A DNA stretch of 64,000 nt from assembly GCF_029892685.1 (NCBI RefSeq), contig NZ_JARXVD010000004.1:62001-126000 (forward strand), written 5' to 3'. How positions within the stretch are numbered: position 1 is the first letter of the stretch; every line of letters begins with the position of its first letter. Shown here piece by piece: positions 35,120-43,311 of the stretch. A program made the position numbers and the translations under genes. The stretch is from Mycobacterium sp. OTB74. GTDB taxonomy: Bacteria; Actinomycetota; Actinomycetes; Mycobacteriales; Mycobacteriaceae. The notes below the pieces were generated by a model. That model was not told where the DNA came from, did no database searches, and worked only from the letters and a program-made list of their open reading frames with translations.

Positions 35120-35949
35120 GCGATGGCTTCCTCTCCGACCAAAGTGGTGCGGTGCATCAGCCGGCGGGAAGTCGGTTCGTACGGGATGGCGCGGTGCAGC
35201 ATTCCGGTGTTGTCCCACACCACAAGATCGCCAACAGCCCAATGGTGATGGAGTACGAATTGCGGTTGGGTGGACCAGTCAAGGATCTCATCGAGGAAGG
35301 CTCGACTCTGCTCGTGGTCCATCCCGACGATATCGCCGGCGGTCGCTCCAATCAGTAGCGATTTGCGCCCATCGCGGTGCTTCCACACCAGCGGGTGCTC
35401 ACGGGACGGTGCGCGGTCCCATTTTTCGCGCTGCTCGGCCGTCGGATCAGGGTTCAGCAGCAACTGTGATGCCGCCACGCTATGCACCACTCGGTACTTC
35501 TCGTATGCGGTCTTCTTGTCGGCGGGCAGCGCGTCGAATGCGGCGTAAGTGTTGGCGAATTCGGTGTCTCCGCCATCGTCGGCAACCTCGCGTGCTGTCA
35601 GCAGGGTGGCCTTCTGGGGGACCTCGTCGATGAGTCCGTCGGTGTGCCAGAAGATGGTGCTGCGCCGCAATCCAGCAAGTGCACTCTTGGACGGGTCCAT
35701 GCTGACCGGTGAGATCTCCGGATAGTCGGGATGCCCACCAGCAGAGGCGATTACGACCTCGCCGAGCAACCGGCTGAAGGTGACCAGGTCGGCGTCTCCG
35801 ATGTGCGCCTCACGGTAGACGACGACACCGTGATCTGCCAGCAGCCGCTTGCACTGCTCGGCGGTGTCCGCGGTGGTGAAGTCGGCACTGTTCAGCCCGT
35901 TGACTTGCACACCGATCGAGGTGGAGATGGGAGTGATGGTGGCGCTCAT
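35116..35949 (-). CDS. TauD/TfdA-family Fe(II)/2-oxoglutarate dioxygenase
   Basis: The 277-residue enzyme has the metal-binding HxD motif in FWHTDG and the distal His and 2-oxoglutarate Arg region in GMLHRAIPYEPTSRRLMHRTTL. Such enzymes hydroxylate or cleave C-O, C-N or C-S bonds next to polar groups. It probably follows the P450 in the same leftward transcript (73-bp gap), giving two oxygenases acting in one pathway. Confidence 0.9.
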   Translation of the reverse strand: MSATITPISTSIGVQVNGLNSADFTTADTAEQCKRLLADHGVVVYREAHIGDADLVTFSRLLGEVVIASAGGHPDYPEISPVSMDPSKSALAGLRRSTIFWHTDGLIDEVPQKATLLTAREVADDGGDTEFANTYAAFDALPADKKTAYEKYRVVHSVAASQLLLNPDPTAEQREKWDRAPSREHPLVWKHRDGRKSLLIGATAGDIVGMDHEQSRAFLDEILDWSTQPQFVLHHHWAVGDLVVWDNTGMLHRAIPYEPTSRRLMHRTTLVGEEAIA

Positions 35950-36022
35950 GATGTGTTCCTTCGGGACGACTCGGGGCGCTTGGACATGGTGATTCCCGCA
36001 CAGGCCGTGAGGATTTCAATGC

Positions 36023-37306
36023 TCACGCTGGCGTGAACTCCAGGTGCAGGTCGGACAGACCACGGATGATGTAGGTCGGGTCATACCGGTATTTTCGGGC
36101 TCCGGCCGGGCCGTGGTGTTCCGAGGAGATTGTCAGGGTGCTGGTGCGGGTCAGGAAGCGTTCGATGGTGACCCGGCCTTCGGCCCGGGCCAGTGGGCCG
36201 CCCGGGCAGGAATGCACGCCTCGTCCGAAAGCGATGTGCTCGCGCACATTTTCCCGGTCCAGGCGGAAGGTGTCCGGTTCCGGGAATCGCTGCGGGTCAC
36301 GGTTGGATGCACCTGGGTGCAGCATGATGGTGGTGCCCGCTGCGATGTCGACCCCGCCGACCCGAGTGCTCTTCTGCGTCATCCGGAAGTCACTCATCGT
36401 CGGGCTTTCCATGCGCAGCACCTCTTCAATGAAGTCGGGCACGCGGCGCATGTCGGCACGAAGCTCGTTCTGTACCAACTGGTTATCGGCGAGGATGCGC
36501 AGTGAAGATCCCATCAGCCGTGCCGAGGTGTCCTGGCCGGCGCCGAACAAGAACGTCGCAAGTCGCACGACCGCCTCGACATCCGGAAGTGACCCGTCAG
36601 GGTACGTGGAGGTGGCCAGAGCCGTGAGCACATCATCACGAGGTTCACGGCGGCGGTCCTCGATGTAGCCACTGAACGTCTCGTACATGTACTCAAGTGG
36701 ATTGTCGGGCAGTGGGGACTCCGACCCGACCGCCGCGACGTGCTGACCGGTGAAAATCTTCCGGAAGTGTTCGCGATCAGCGGCCGGGATACCGAGCAGA
36801 TCCGCAATCACCATGGTGGTGAACGGTTTTCCGTAATCGGCAACCAGCTCGCAGCGCCCGCCATCCAGGAAGGAATCCAAGCAGGCGTCGGCCAGCCCAA
36901 CCATCTCGGCCTCGTTCTCCTTGAGCCGCTTGGGCGTCAGCAACCGCCTCAACAGGCTGCGCTCGTCCTGGTGCGCAGAGCCGTCCTTGGTAACCATGAA
37001 TTCGTTGAAAACCCAGTGTTCACGGTTGCTCTGCACCAGTTCGGTGATGTCGTCGGCGCCCGCCTCGACCGGAAACGGTGGGAAAGGTCCGCCCATCGCG
37101 TTGCACGACGAAAACGCTGCGTCGTTGCGGTACACCTCAACAGCCTCGTCATAGCCGGTGACGGCGAGCACGCCCGGCTGAGTTATCCGATGGATCGGGC
37201 ACTTCGCACGCAACGCATCGAAGTACGCGTACGGGTCGCTGATCACAGATTCGTCGGTGAAGATGTCGGATTCCTCGATCCGACTGGTGTCCGTCTGCTC
37301 AGTCAC
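36023..37306 (-). CDS. Cytochrome P450
   Basis: The soluble P450 of 427 residues has the I-helix FGAGQDTSARL, ExxR in EEVLRMESP, and the haem loop IAFGRGVHSCPGGPLARAE, with Pro after the Cys as in several actinobacterial CYPs. GTG 37306 is preferred because AAAGG lies 7 bases upstream; an in-frame ATG at 37321 has no usable ribosome-binding site. It is divergent from a TetR gene with twin palindromes between them, so it is probably repressed by that protein. Confidence 0.9.
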   Translation of the reverse strand: MTEQTDTSRIEESDIFTDESVISDPYAYFDALRAKCPIHRITQPGVLAVTGYDEAVEVYRNDAAFSSCNAMGGPFPPFPVEAGADDITELVQSNREHWVFNEFMVTKDGSAHQDERSLLRRLLTPKRLKENEAEMVGLADACLDSFLDGGRCELVADYGKPFTTMVIADLLGIPAADREHFRKIFTGQHVAAVGSESPLPDNPLEYMYETFSGYIEDRRREPRDDVLTALATSTYPDGSLPDVEAVVRLATFLFGAGQDTSARLMGSSLRILADNQLVQNELRADMRRVPDFIEEVLRMESPTMSDFRMTQKSTRVGGVDIAAGTTIMLHPGASNRDPQRFPEPDTFRLDRENVREHIAFGRGVHSCPGGPLARAEGRVTIERFLTRTSTLTISSEHHGPAGARKYRYDPTYIIRGLSDLHLEFTPA

Positions 37307-37356
37307 TGCGGTGCCTTTCATCCTCGGTGGTCGAGGGGCGATCTTGAATATTTACT

Positions 37357-37392
37357 TAGGCGATCGCCTAGTAGAATGTAGGCTTATGCCTA
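37357..37392. promoter_or_regulatory. Two tandem 14-bp palindromes, TetR operator
   Basis: TAGGCGATCGCCTA (37357-37370) is fully self-complementary. TAGGCTTATGCCTA (37379-37392) repeats the TAGGC/GCCTA arms around TTAT. The centres are 22 bp apart, two helical turns. They lie between the divergent P450 and tetR genes and are the obvious binding sites for that regulator. Confidence 0.75.
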
Positions 37393-37460
37393 GCACCCGG
37401 GCGCCATCAACGTCAAGGGTGGAGGCGCGGGTAACCAGCGAGCGTAGGACGGACCACACC

Positions 37461-38060
37461 ATGGCCACACCGAATCAGGCCGGCAAACGCGATACCGGTA
37501 TGCGCGAGAAGATTCTCGACGCGTGTGCCGAGGTCATGCTTACTGAGGGATATGCCGCGGCGACCTCGCGGCGCATCGCGGAAAAGGCAGGTGTTCAGAG
37601 GGCGTTGGTCTACTACTACTTCCCCGCCATGGACGATCTGTACCTGGCGGTGCTACGGCGAGGCACCGATGCCAGCCTGAAAACTCAGCGCAACGCATTG
37701 ACCTCCGACAAGCCATTGCATGCGTTGTGGGACTTGACTGTTGACCCTCGTGGCGCCGGCCTGTTGATGGAATTCATGGCCTTGGGAAACCATCGCAAGG
37801 ACATCCGTGCCGAGCTTGCTGGGGGCGCGGAGAAGTTCCGGGAAGCCCAGGTCGCTGCGCTGACCTTCATTCTTCGCGACCACGATGGCACCGCATTGCC
37901 GGCCGAGGTGGTTTCCGTCCTCATCGCGGCTGTCGGACGGCTCATTGTCTTGGAGGCGGCCATGGGCATCACCACTGGCCACGACAAGACACTGGAGTTG
38001 GTCAGCAACTACCTCGACGATTACGAAATGCCAGACTCGCGCGTTGAAGCCGGCGAGTAG
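37461..38060 (+). CDS. TetR-family transcriptional regulator
   Basis: The 199-residue protein begins MATPNQAGKRDTGMREKILD and has the helix-turn-helix AATSRRIAEKAGVQRALVYYYFPAMDDLYLAVL. ATG 37461 was chosen because AGGACGGA lies upstream and an alternative ATG at 37386 falls inside the second operator palindrome. It should repress itself and the divergent P450-TauD-SDR-CMD-SDR group; the ligand is unknown. Confidence 0.86.
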   Translation: MATPNQAGKRDTGMREKILDACAEVMLTEGYAAATSRRIAEKAGVQRALVYYYFPAMDDLYLAVLRRGTDASLKTQRNALTSDKPLHALWDLTVDPRGAGLLMEFMALGNHRKDIRAELAGGAEKFREAQVAALTFILRDHDGTALPAEVVSVLIAAVGRLIVLEAAMGITTGHDKTLELVSNYLDDYEMPDSRVEAGE

Positions 38061-38077
38061 TGGGCATCATCGTCAGC

Positions 38078-38509
38078 TTATCTAGGCGTGTGCATAGGAT
38101 CGAAACTTGCCGTCGCTGGGCTGCTATCGGGTTCAGCACGGCGTATCCGGCGGATCAGGACATAGTTGACAACCGGAACGAGCAACTCCACTGCAATCAT
38201 CAGGATGTAGAACCAGTTTGGCGGGCCGGTAACCGCCCAGGAGAGTAAACGAACGAGGCCGCCAGCGAAGAAGATCGCGCCGAGAAGATTCGCGACCCGC
38301 CCCCGCTGCGTGATACTCGCTGCGCACCAGACGAACATGAGTCCGTAGCAGGTGAACAACAAGGCGTAGAACCGCAAATCGGAATCGACAGTGGCGTTGA
38401 CCGGTCCGCCCCCGATGATGGTTGCGGACCCAAACAGAAGATGCGCCAATCCAATTCCGGCACAGATGAGCCCGAACGCGGTCAGCCAAATTTCGGTGGT
38501 TCGCTTCAT
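38078..38509 (-). CDS. DUF4345-type membrane protein
   Basis: The 143-residue protein has four hydrophobic segments: LTAFGLICAGIGLAHLLFGS, FYALLFTCYGLMFVWCAAS, VANLLGAIFFAGGLVRLLS and WFYILMIAVELLVPVVNYVL. The pattern, including the Arg-Phe-Tyr and Gly-Gly-Leu-x-Arg positions, resembles DUF4345 proteins. Function is unknown. It is divergent from a TetR gene with a clear palindrome between them. Confidence 0.75.
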   Translation of the reverse strand: MKRTTEIWLTAFGLICAGIGLAHLLFGSATIIGGGPVNATVDSDLRFYALLFTCYGLMFVWCAASITQRGRVANLLGAIFFAGGLVRLLSWAVTGPPNWFYILMIAVELLVPVVNYVLIRRIRRAEPDSSPATASFDPMHTPR

Positions 38510-38518
38510 CTGGACCGC

Positions 38519-38537
38519 TATTAGACTTCATCTAATA
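38519..38537. promoter_or_regulatory. 19-bp palindrome, TetR operator
   Basis: TATTAGA and TCTAATA are exact inverted repeats around CTTCA. The site is 9 bp upstream of the DUF4345 start and 61 bp upstream of the divergent tetR start, as expected for autoregulation and co-regulation. Confidence 0.65.
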
Positions 38538-38598
38538 AGTCGAGATTACTCGGCGCGGGAGTGGGAAGTCAACCATCACGAGTATCTACCATGAAGCC

Positions 38599-39222
38599 AT
38601 GTCCAGCCGTCGGCGCCTCAGCCCTGAGCAACGCCGGGACGAGTTGATGGACATAGGTGCCACCTTGTTTACCAAGCGTGCCTACGAAGACGTCACCATG
38701 GAGGACGTTGCTCGACAGGCGAATACCTCGCGCGCGCTGGTGTATCACTACTTCCCGAGTAAACCTGAGTTTTTCGCGGCGATTTGGAAGCGGGCACACG
38801 ACCGCCTGTTGTCCGCTGTGAATTTCGAAGGTGCTAGTTCGGTGCGCGACAGTGTGGCCATTGCACTTGAGGCCTACCTCAGCTTCTATGAGGCTCATGT
38901 AGCGCTGGTCGTGATCGCGAATCGGAGCTCGATCGCAACCGACCCCGTGTTACGCATACCGATCGCCGAGAGCATGCGCGCACTGTGCGAGCGCTTGCTC
39001 GAGGCCAGCGGTATCGCCGGCCATGCCCGCAACATCGCGGCAGTGGCACTGGCGGGTTGGATCGCCTTCGTCAGGGAAGTGACCGTTGAATGGCTTCTGG
39101 ATCAACGGATATCGAGGGTTGAAACATTGGATTTGTGCCTGGCCGTGCTAGACGTAACGCTCGGCTCTTACATTTTATCTGGGGTTGGAATCACATGTGC
39201 ATCGTTGTTCCCGATCAGGTGA
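38599..39222 (+). CDS. TetR-family transcriptional regulator
   Basis: The 207-residue protein has the helix-turn-helix VTMEDVARQANTSRALVYHYFPSKPEFFAAIW and a helical ligand domain. It is divergent from the DUF4345 membrane protein and probably controls it through the palindrome at 38519-38537. It is the last gene before the change to the metal-resistance region. Confidence 0.87.
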   Translation: MSSRRRLSPEQRRDELMDIGATLFTKRAYEDVTMEDVARQANTSRALVYHYFPSKPEFFAAIWKRAHDRLLSAVNFEGASSVRDSVAIALEAYLSFYEAHVALVVIANRSSIATDPVLRIPIAESMRALCERLLEASGIAGHARNIAAVALAGWIAFVREVTVEWLLDQRISRVETLDLCLAVLDVTLGSYILSGVGITCASLFPIR

Positions 39223-39359
39223 TTCGGTATGACTTTGCCTTAGAGGGAACGGTGTAAGTTCTGGGTGTTTCCGCTAAGGGGTTGGTTCGCATGGCCGCAC
39301 TGGCTCGGGTGGTCTGTTTCGTTGGCGGGCTGGCGTCCAACGCGTACCGGCGCTGCGGG

Positions 39360-39995
39360 TTAGGTCGTTTCGGTTTTGTGGGCGGTGAGGCGTTCGACAA
39401 GGCCGAGTTTGAAGCGTTGTGCCTGTTCGATGTCGAGGCCGACGGTGCGGATCTGGTTGAGAGGTCGGCGCCGGAAGTGTTCCCCGCCCAGTGGCACGGT
39501 GAACACTTCCAGGAGGCGTTGGATGAGTCGTATTGGTGCCGAGCTGCTTTCGATGTGATCGACCAGGATGAGGCGTCCTCCGGGGCGCAACACTCGGGTC
39601 ATTTCCCGCAGGGCCTGCTTGTGGTCGGGTATGGCGCAGAGCCCGAAGGTGCACACGACGGTGTCGAACGAGTCGTCAGCGAAGGGCAGGTGGTGGGCGT
39701 CGGCTTGTTGCAGGGTGGCTGCACGGTTGAGTTCGGCGGCGCGGCCCCGGGCGATATCGAGCATCGCCTCGCTCCAGTCGATGCCGGTCAGCGTGACGTC
39801 ATCGGGGTAGGCGTCCAGGTTGAGTCCGGTGCCGACGGCCACCTCTAGTGCGGAGCCGGTGGCTTGTCCGCAGGCCCATTGGCGGGAGTCGCCGAATAGG
39901 TGTCGGTCGAAGAAGCCCATTTCTTTGTCGTAGGTGCGGGATTTCTTGTCCCAGTATCGGTTCCAGCGTGCCGCATGGTCGGCGGAACGGGCCAT
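39360..39995 (-). CDS. Class I SAM-dependent methyltransferase
   Basis: The 211-residue UbiE-like methyltransferase has SAM motif I LEVAVGTGLNLDAYP, motif II DSFDTVVCTFGLCAIPD and RVLRPGGRLILVDHI. AAAGGA lies 7 bases before ATG 39995. It is the last gene of a cmtR-like-CDF-methyltransferase operon, so it may have a role in metal or metalloid handling or in envelope lipid modification. The substrate cannot be read from sequence. Confidence 0.85.
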   Translation of the reverse strand: MARSADHAARWNRYWDKKSRTYDKEMGFFDRHLFGDSRQWACGQATGSALEVAVGTGLNLDAYPDDVTLTGIDWSEAMLDIARGRAAELNRAATLQQADAHHLPFADDSFDTVVCTFGLCAIPDHKQALREMTRVLRPGGRLILVDHIESSSAPIRLIQRLLEVFTVPLGGEHFRRRPLNQIRTVGLDIEQAQRFKLGLVERLTAHKTETT

Positions 39996-40017
39996 GACGG
40001 ATCCTTTCTGCAGGGAG

Positions 40018-40704
40018 TCAGTCGCAGCATGTGTCGCTGCAGCTGGCGGGATTCTTTTCGGTGGTGGTTGGGGGTGCGGGGCAGCAGGTGTGGCCGCGCC
40101 AAGCTTGGCGACCTTCGTAGGCGGCCACGAGTGCGAGGACGAGGGCGGCGAGCGGATCGGCCCAGCTCCAGCCGAACAGGCTGTTGAGGACCAAGCCGGC
40201 CAGAACCACCGCCGACAGGTAGGTGCACAGCAGGGTCTGCTTCGAGTCGGCGACCGCGGAGCGGGAGCCGAGTTCACGGCCCGCGCGGCGCTGCGCCCAG
40301 GACAGCACCGGCATGATGACCAGACTTGCCGCGGTCAGTGCGATCCCGACCGCCGAATGCCGGGCCTCTGCAGCCCCGGCCAGTGACCTGATCGATTCGA
40401 TCGTCACGTACCCGGCTAGTGCGAAGAACGACAACGCAATGACCCGAAGTGCGGCTCGTTCTCTGGCTTCAGGGTTGGAGCCAGAGAACTGCCAGGCCAC
40501 TGCGGCGGCGGAGGAGACTTCGATCACCGAGTCCAGACCGAATCCGATCAATGCTGTCGAACCCGCCCTGACGCCGGCGCTGATCGCGACGATCGCCTCG
40601 ATCACGTTGTAGGTGATGGTCGCTGCCACAAACCAGCGGATCTGTCGGTGTAGCGCCGCGCGGCGCGCGGGTGTCAGGACGGTGCTGCTGATCTCGGCGG
40701 CCAT
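40018..40704 (-). CDS. CDF-like cation efflux protein with Cys-rich tail
   Basis: The 228-residue membrane protein has about five to six hydrophobic segments (FVAATITYNVIEAIVAISAG, ALIGFGLDSVIEVSSAAAVAW, YLSAVVLAGLVLNSLFGWSWADPLAALVLALVAAYEG) resembling cation diffusion facilitators. The cytoplasmic C-terminal domain of CDFs is missing. A short Cys-rich tail with six cysteines, ending SCSDTCCD, replaces it and probably binds thiophilic metal. It overlaps the cmtR-like stop by one base. Cd, Pb or Zn export is likely from context. Confidence 0.85.
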   Translation of the reverse strand: MAAEISSTVLTPARRAALHRQIRWFVAATITYNVIEAIVAISAGVRAGSTALIGFGLDSVIEVSSAAAVAWQFSGSNPEARERAALRVIALSFFALAGYVTIESIRSLAGAAEARHSAVGIALTAASLVIMPVLSWAQRRAGRELGSRSAVADSKQTLLCTYLSAVVLAGLVLNSLFGWSWADPLAALVLALVAAYEGRQAWRGHTCCPAPPTTTEKNPASCSDTCCD

Positions 40705-41048
40705 CAGCAGCACCCCTCGTTCACGGCGTCTGGGCACAGCCCGGATTCGGTGGCCAGCACCACAGTCAGGAGGTCGTCGAGTGCGTGTGCCAGTTTCGGG
40801 TCGGCAAGCTCGTAGCGGGTACGCCGACCTTCCGGCACCGCTACCACCAGGCCGCATCCCCGTAGGCACGCTAGATGGTTGGACATGCGCTGACGGGATA
40901 CCCCAGCCGCCTCGGCCAGATCGGCCGGGTATCCGGGGCTGTCTTTGAGTGCCAACAGGATTCGCGATCGAGTCTGATCAGACAGGGCATGACCGAAGCG
41001 GGCCAGCACCTCAACATGGCGTAGTGTCTGCATTCCCAAACAGTACAT
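40704..41048 (-). CDS. cmtR: CmtR-like ArsR/SmtB metal sensor
   Basis: The 114-residue winged-helix repressor closely resembles mycobacterial CmtR, a Cd(II)/Pb(II) sensor. The paired recognition-helix cysteines are present in MSNHLACLRGCGLVV, and a later Cys in VVLATESGLCPD corresponds to the third ligand. An N-terminal Cys3 is kept if ATG 41048 is used; ATG 41033 is the alternative start. A CC pair at the C terminus is extra. It heads the operon with the CDF transporter and methyltransferase, and metal binding should release it from DNA. Confidence 0.85.
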   Translation of the reverse strand: MYCLGMQTLRHVEVLARFGHALSDQTRSRILLALKDSPGYPADLAEAAGVSRQRMSNHLACLRGCGLVVAVPEGRRTRYELADPKLAHALDDLLTVVLATESGLCPDAVNEGCC

Positions 41049-41108
41049 CGATATCTGTATTCACAAAATGATGAACTAATCCCCAACGCCGCATCCTGGT
41101 ACAAAGGA

Positions 41109-41131
41109 ATCTACGTAATACGTACGTAGAT
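41109..41131. promoter_or_regulatory. TCTAC-N11-GTAGA operator, copy A
   Basis: ATCTACGTA and TACGTAGAT are exact 9-base inverted repeats around ATACG. The site ends 21 bp before the DUF1942 gene at 41153 and lies between it and the divergent cmtR-like gene. It is the most symmetrical of four related sites in the window (also 43658, 47472 and 49571) attributed to the BlaI-family repressor. Confidence 0.75.
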
Positions 41132-41152
41132 AGTTGATGAGAGGACATGCAC

Positions 41153-41683
41153 ATGAGGATGATGGGACAGTTGCTGGTGGCGGGCGCTGCGCTGGCGGGC
41201 CTGGCAGCCGTGGGGGCGCCAATGGCCGCGGCGGCAGTGCAGGAGTGTCCGCACCAACTGGGTTCGCATCAGCGCTTGTCTGATGCCGGCGGAGCAGTGG
41301 TGCAGGACTGGACGCTGACCGGGCTGCATCCGAGCGCTGACCAGGCTCCTGGCTATCCCGTCGCGGGCCGTCTGTGGGAGGCGACGGTGACGGTGCGGGC
41401 GGCCTCGGGGGCGGTGACACCGATCATCCCGAAATTCGCAGCGATGGGTAGCGATCGCCACAACTATCCGGTCTTGTGGCAGGTCGCCAGCCCGGCGGGT
41501 GTGTCGGCGGCAACTCTGGCCGAAGGTCAAACGGCTACGGGCAAAGTGTATTTCGATGTGACCGGAGCCGATCCGGCCATGGTGACCTATTCCGCGGGCG
41601 GGGCCAAACCGGCGATGATGTGGTGCGACATGGCGACGATGTCTACGCCGATGACTGACTGCCCCGACCGCGCCACCCCCTGA
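41153..41683 (+). CDS. Secreted DUF1942 (MPT63-like) protein
   Basis: The 176-residue exported protein has a signal peptide (MRMMGQLLVAGAALAGLAAVGAP then AAAA). The mature domain, with LWEATVTVRAASGAVTPIIPKF and ATGKVYFDVTGADPAMVTYS, fits the immunoglobulin-like DUF1942/MPT63 family of mycobacterial secreted proteins. Two Cys near the ends may form a disulfide. ATG 41153 is preferred because GAGAGGA lies 7 bases upstream. An operator of the BlaI-type regulon precedes it, suggesting a role in periplasmic metal or envelope stress. Confidence 0.8.
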   Translation: MRMMGQLLVAGAALAGLAAVGAPMAAAAVQECPHQLGSHQRLSDAGGAVVQDWTLTGLHPSADQAPGYPVAGRLWEATVTVRAASGAVTPIIPKFAAMGSDRHNYPVLWQVASPAGVSAATLAEGQTATGKVYFDVTGADPAMVTYSAGGAKPAMMWCDMATMSTPMTDCPDRATP

Positions 41684-41781
41684 CCGTGCGGCGGCAAACG
41701 CTGAGTGCCCGATGGGCGCAAACACGTTGAGACACAATGCGGATCACGAAGCAGCGGTTCGGTCGTAAACGGCGCAGATCA

Positions 41782-41821
41782 GCCGTCTCAGTGGGCTTCC
41801 GCGTGACCCCGCTGAGACGGC
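41782..41821. terminator. Bidirectional hairpin between convergent genes
   Basis: GCCGTCTCAG and CTGAGACGGC form a perfect 10-bp stem with additional G-C pairing inside. It lies between the convergent DUF1942 gene and the M56 peptidase gene in a 262-bp gap that holds nothing else I recognise. Confidence 0.65.
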
Positions 41822-41945
41822 GCGACCGATCGACACGGTGAAGCCCCCGCCGGATTCCTCAGTGCCCCAATGAGTATCCGGACTGAGGTCGCTCGGGCTG
41901 TTCGGAATCCTGAGTGGACCCGGTCGTCGTGTCCACCAGCATGGT

Positions 41946-42881
41946 TCAGCTGAGCATCAGTGCGCAGGTCCCGAGCCCGGCCAGCCACGGGGGTGCTGCG
42001 AGCAGTGCGCCGGCCGAGGCGGCCAGGGCGATGCGGCTGCGCCAGCATTGGACGGCGGTGCCGGGCTGATTCAGGCGGGTGATGCGGTCCGCGAGCCCGA
42101 TTCCGTTGGCGCCCAGCGCTCCGAGTGGCAGCGGCCCGGCCCCGGCGAGAGCGAGCATGGCCTGCAATAGCACCGGGGTGCCGTGGCGGTGGGCGGCGGT
42201 GTCGTCGGCGCACATCTCTACAAGCTGGGCGATTTGGGCGTGTGCCACGGTGACCAGCGCGGTTCTGGGCATCGCCGCCGACAGGGCCCGGGTCGCGGTG
42301 AGTAGTGCGTGATGGCCACCGTCGACGTGGGCCCGTTCGTGGGCCAGCACGGCGAGCAGCTCGGGGCGGGTGAGTGCGTCCAGGGCGGCGCTGGTTACTA
42401 CGGTCACGCCGGTCTGGCCGCCCACGCAGTACACTATTTTGTCGGGGGCGTCGATGCGGACACTGTCGATGTCGGCGAGGTGGTGGCCCACCATGCGCGC
42501 CGTGGCGGCGTGACGGCGGCCCTGGGTGCGAGCGCCACGCATCAGGCGGGCGACCCGCGTCACCACCACTCCGACCAGGGTCAGTGCGGTAGCCGCAAGG
42601 GTGGCTTCGATGATCAGGCCGGTGTGCGCGGTGGTCGACAGAACCCGCGCCAGGCACGCTGACAGGCCCATCGGCTCGGGCCGGCCCCAGTGCTCGGCGG
42701 CATCCACCGCCAGTCCGATGCCGCCGGCGGTCCAGGCCGCCGCGACGCTCGCCAGCACCAGCAGCCACGCGGCGATGGCGGCGCGTGGTGCGCGGCCCGC
42801 CCGGGTTAGGTACGGCAGCAGTAGCGGCGCCGTGGTGGCCACGAGCACCGCATACAGCAGCAGACAGAGGGCGACACTCAC
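41946..42881 (-). CDS. M56-family membrane metallopeptidase (BlaR1-like)
   Basis: The 311-residue protein has hydrophobic segments at the N terminus, around residues 35-55 and 85-110, and at the C terminus. The zinc protease motif is LAHERAHVDGGHH (HExxH as HERAH), with a downstream EMCADDTAA Glu/Asp. It is the BlaR1/MecR1-type site-2-like protease that inactivates a BlaI repressor on signal. There is no penicillin-binding sensor domain, so beta-lactam sensing is not supported. GTG 42881 overlaps the blaI stop by 4 bases. Confidence 0.88.
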   Translation of the reverse strand: MSVALCLLLYAVLVATTAPLLLPYLTRAGRAPRAAIAAWLLVLASVAAAWTAGGIGLAVDAAEHWGRPEPMGLSACLARVLSTTAHTGLIIEATLAATALTLVGVVVTRVARLMRGARTQGRRHAATARMVGHHLADIDSVRIDAPDKIVYCVGGQTGVTVVTSAALDALTRPELLAVLAHERAHVDGGHHALLTATRALSAAMPRTALVTVAHAQIAQLVEMCADDTAAHRHGTPVLLQAMLALAGAGPLPLGALGANGIGLADRITRLNQPGTAVQCWRSRIALAASAGALLAAPPWLAGLGTCALMLS

Positions 42882-43252
42882 GGCGTGGCCTTGCGGGTGC
42901 GTAAGCGCTGCAGCACTTTCCGTAGTTGCGCGGATTCGTCATCGGTGATGTGGTCCAGAAAATGCGTGAGCACCAGTTCGGAGCTGCCGCCGGCATTGAG
43001 CGCTTCGCGCATCAACTGGGCGCTGTACTGCTCGCGGGTCATCGCCGGGGTGTACAGGTAGGCCTTGCCGTGGCGTTGGCGGGTCAGCCAACCTTTGGTG
43101 TGCAGGTTGTCCATGGTGGACATCACCGTGGTGTAGGCGATCTCCCGGTCAGTCAGTAGTTCCTCGAACACCTCCCGCACCGAGGTGGGGCCGGTGCGGG
43201 TCCACAGGCGATCCATCACGACCTTCTCCAGGTCGCCGAATCCGCGTGCCAC
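42878..43252 (-). CDS. blaI: BlaI/MecI/CopY-family repressor
   Basis: The 124-residue winged-helix protein includes FGDLEKVVMDRLWTRTGPTSVREVFEELL, YTTVMSTMDNLHTKGWLTRQRHGKAYLYTPAMT and a C-terminal dimerisation helix, the Penicillinase_R (PF03965) pattern. It lacks the CxCx4CxC copper motif of CopY, so metal would have to act through the adjacent M56 protease. AGGGAG lies 5-6 bases before GTG 43252. It sits between a DUF1707 gene and the M56 gene in one operon preceded by a copy of the shared operator. Confidence 0.9.
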   Translation of the reverse strand: MARGFGDLEKVVMDRLWTRTGPTSVREVFEELLTDREIAYTTVMSTMDNLHTKGWLTRQRHGKAYLYTPAMTREQYSAQLMREALNAGGSSELVLTHFLDHITDDESAQLRKVLQRLRTRKATP

Positions 43253-43311
43253 GTTGTCTCCCTTACCGTTTCGTTGAGGTGAGCGATCGACTGTCGTCTC
43301 TGGGTGGTGGG

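Noticed and set aside
39215..39400. 61-codon minus-strand frame near the methyltransferase end
   Set aside because: Basic and Pro/Thr-rich sequence with no recognised domain, overlapping the end of the methyltransferase gene; no start signal.
41946..43252. Beta-lactam resistance regulator pair BlaR1/BlaI
   Set aside because: The family match is sound, but the M56 protein has no penicillin-binding domain and no beta-lactamase gene is near; the operators lead to copper-related genes instead.
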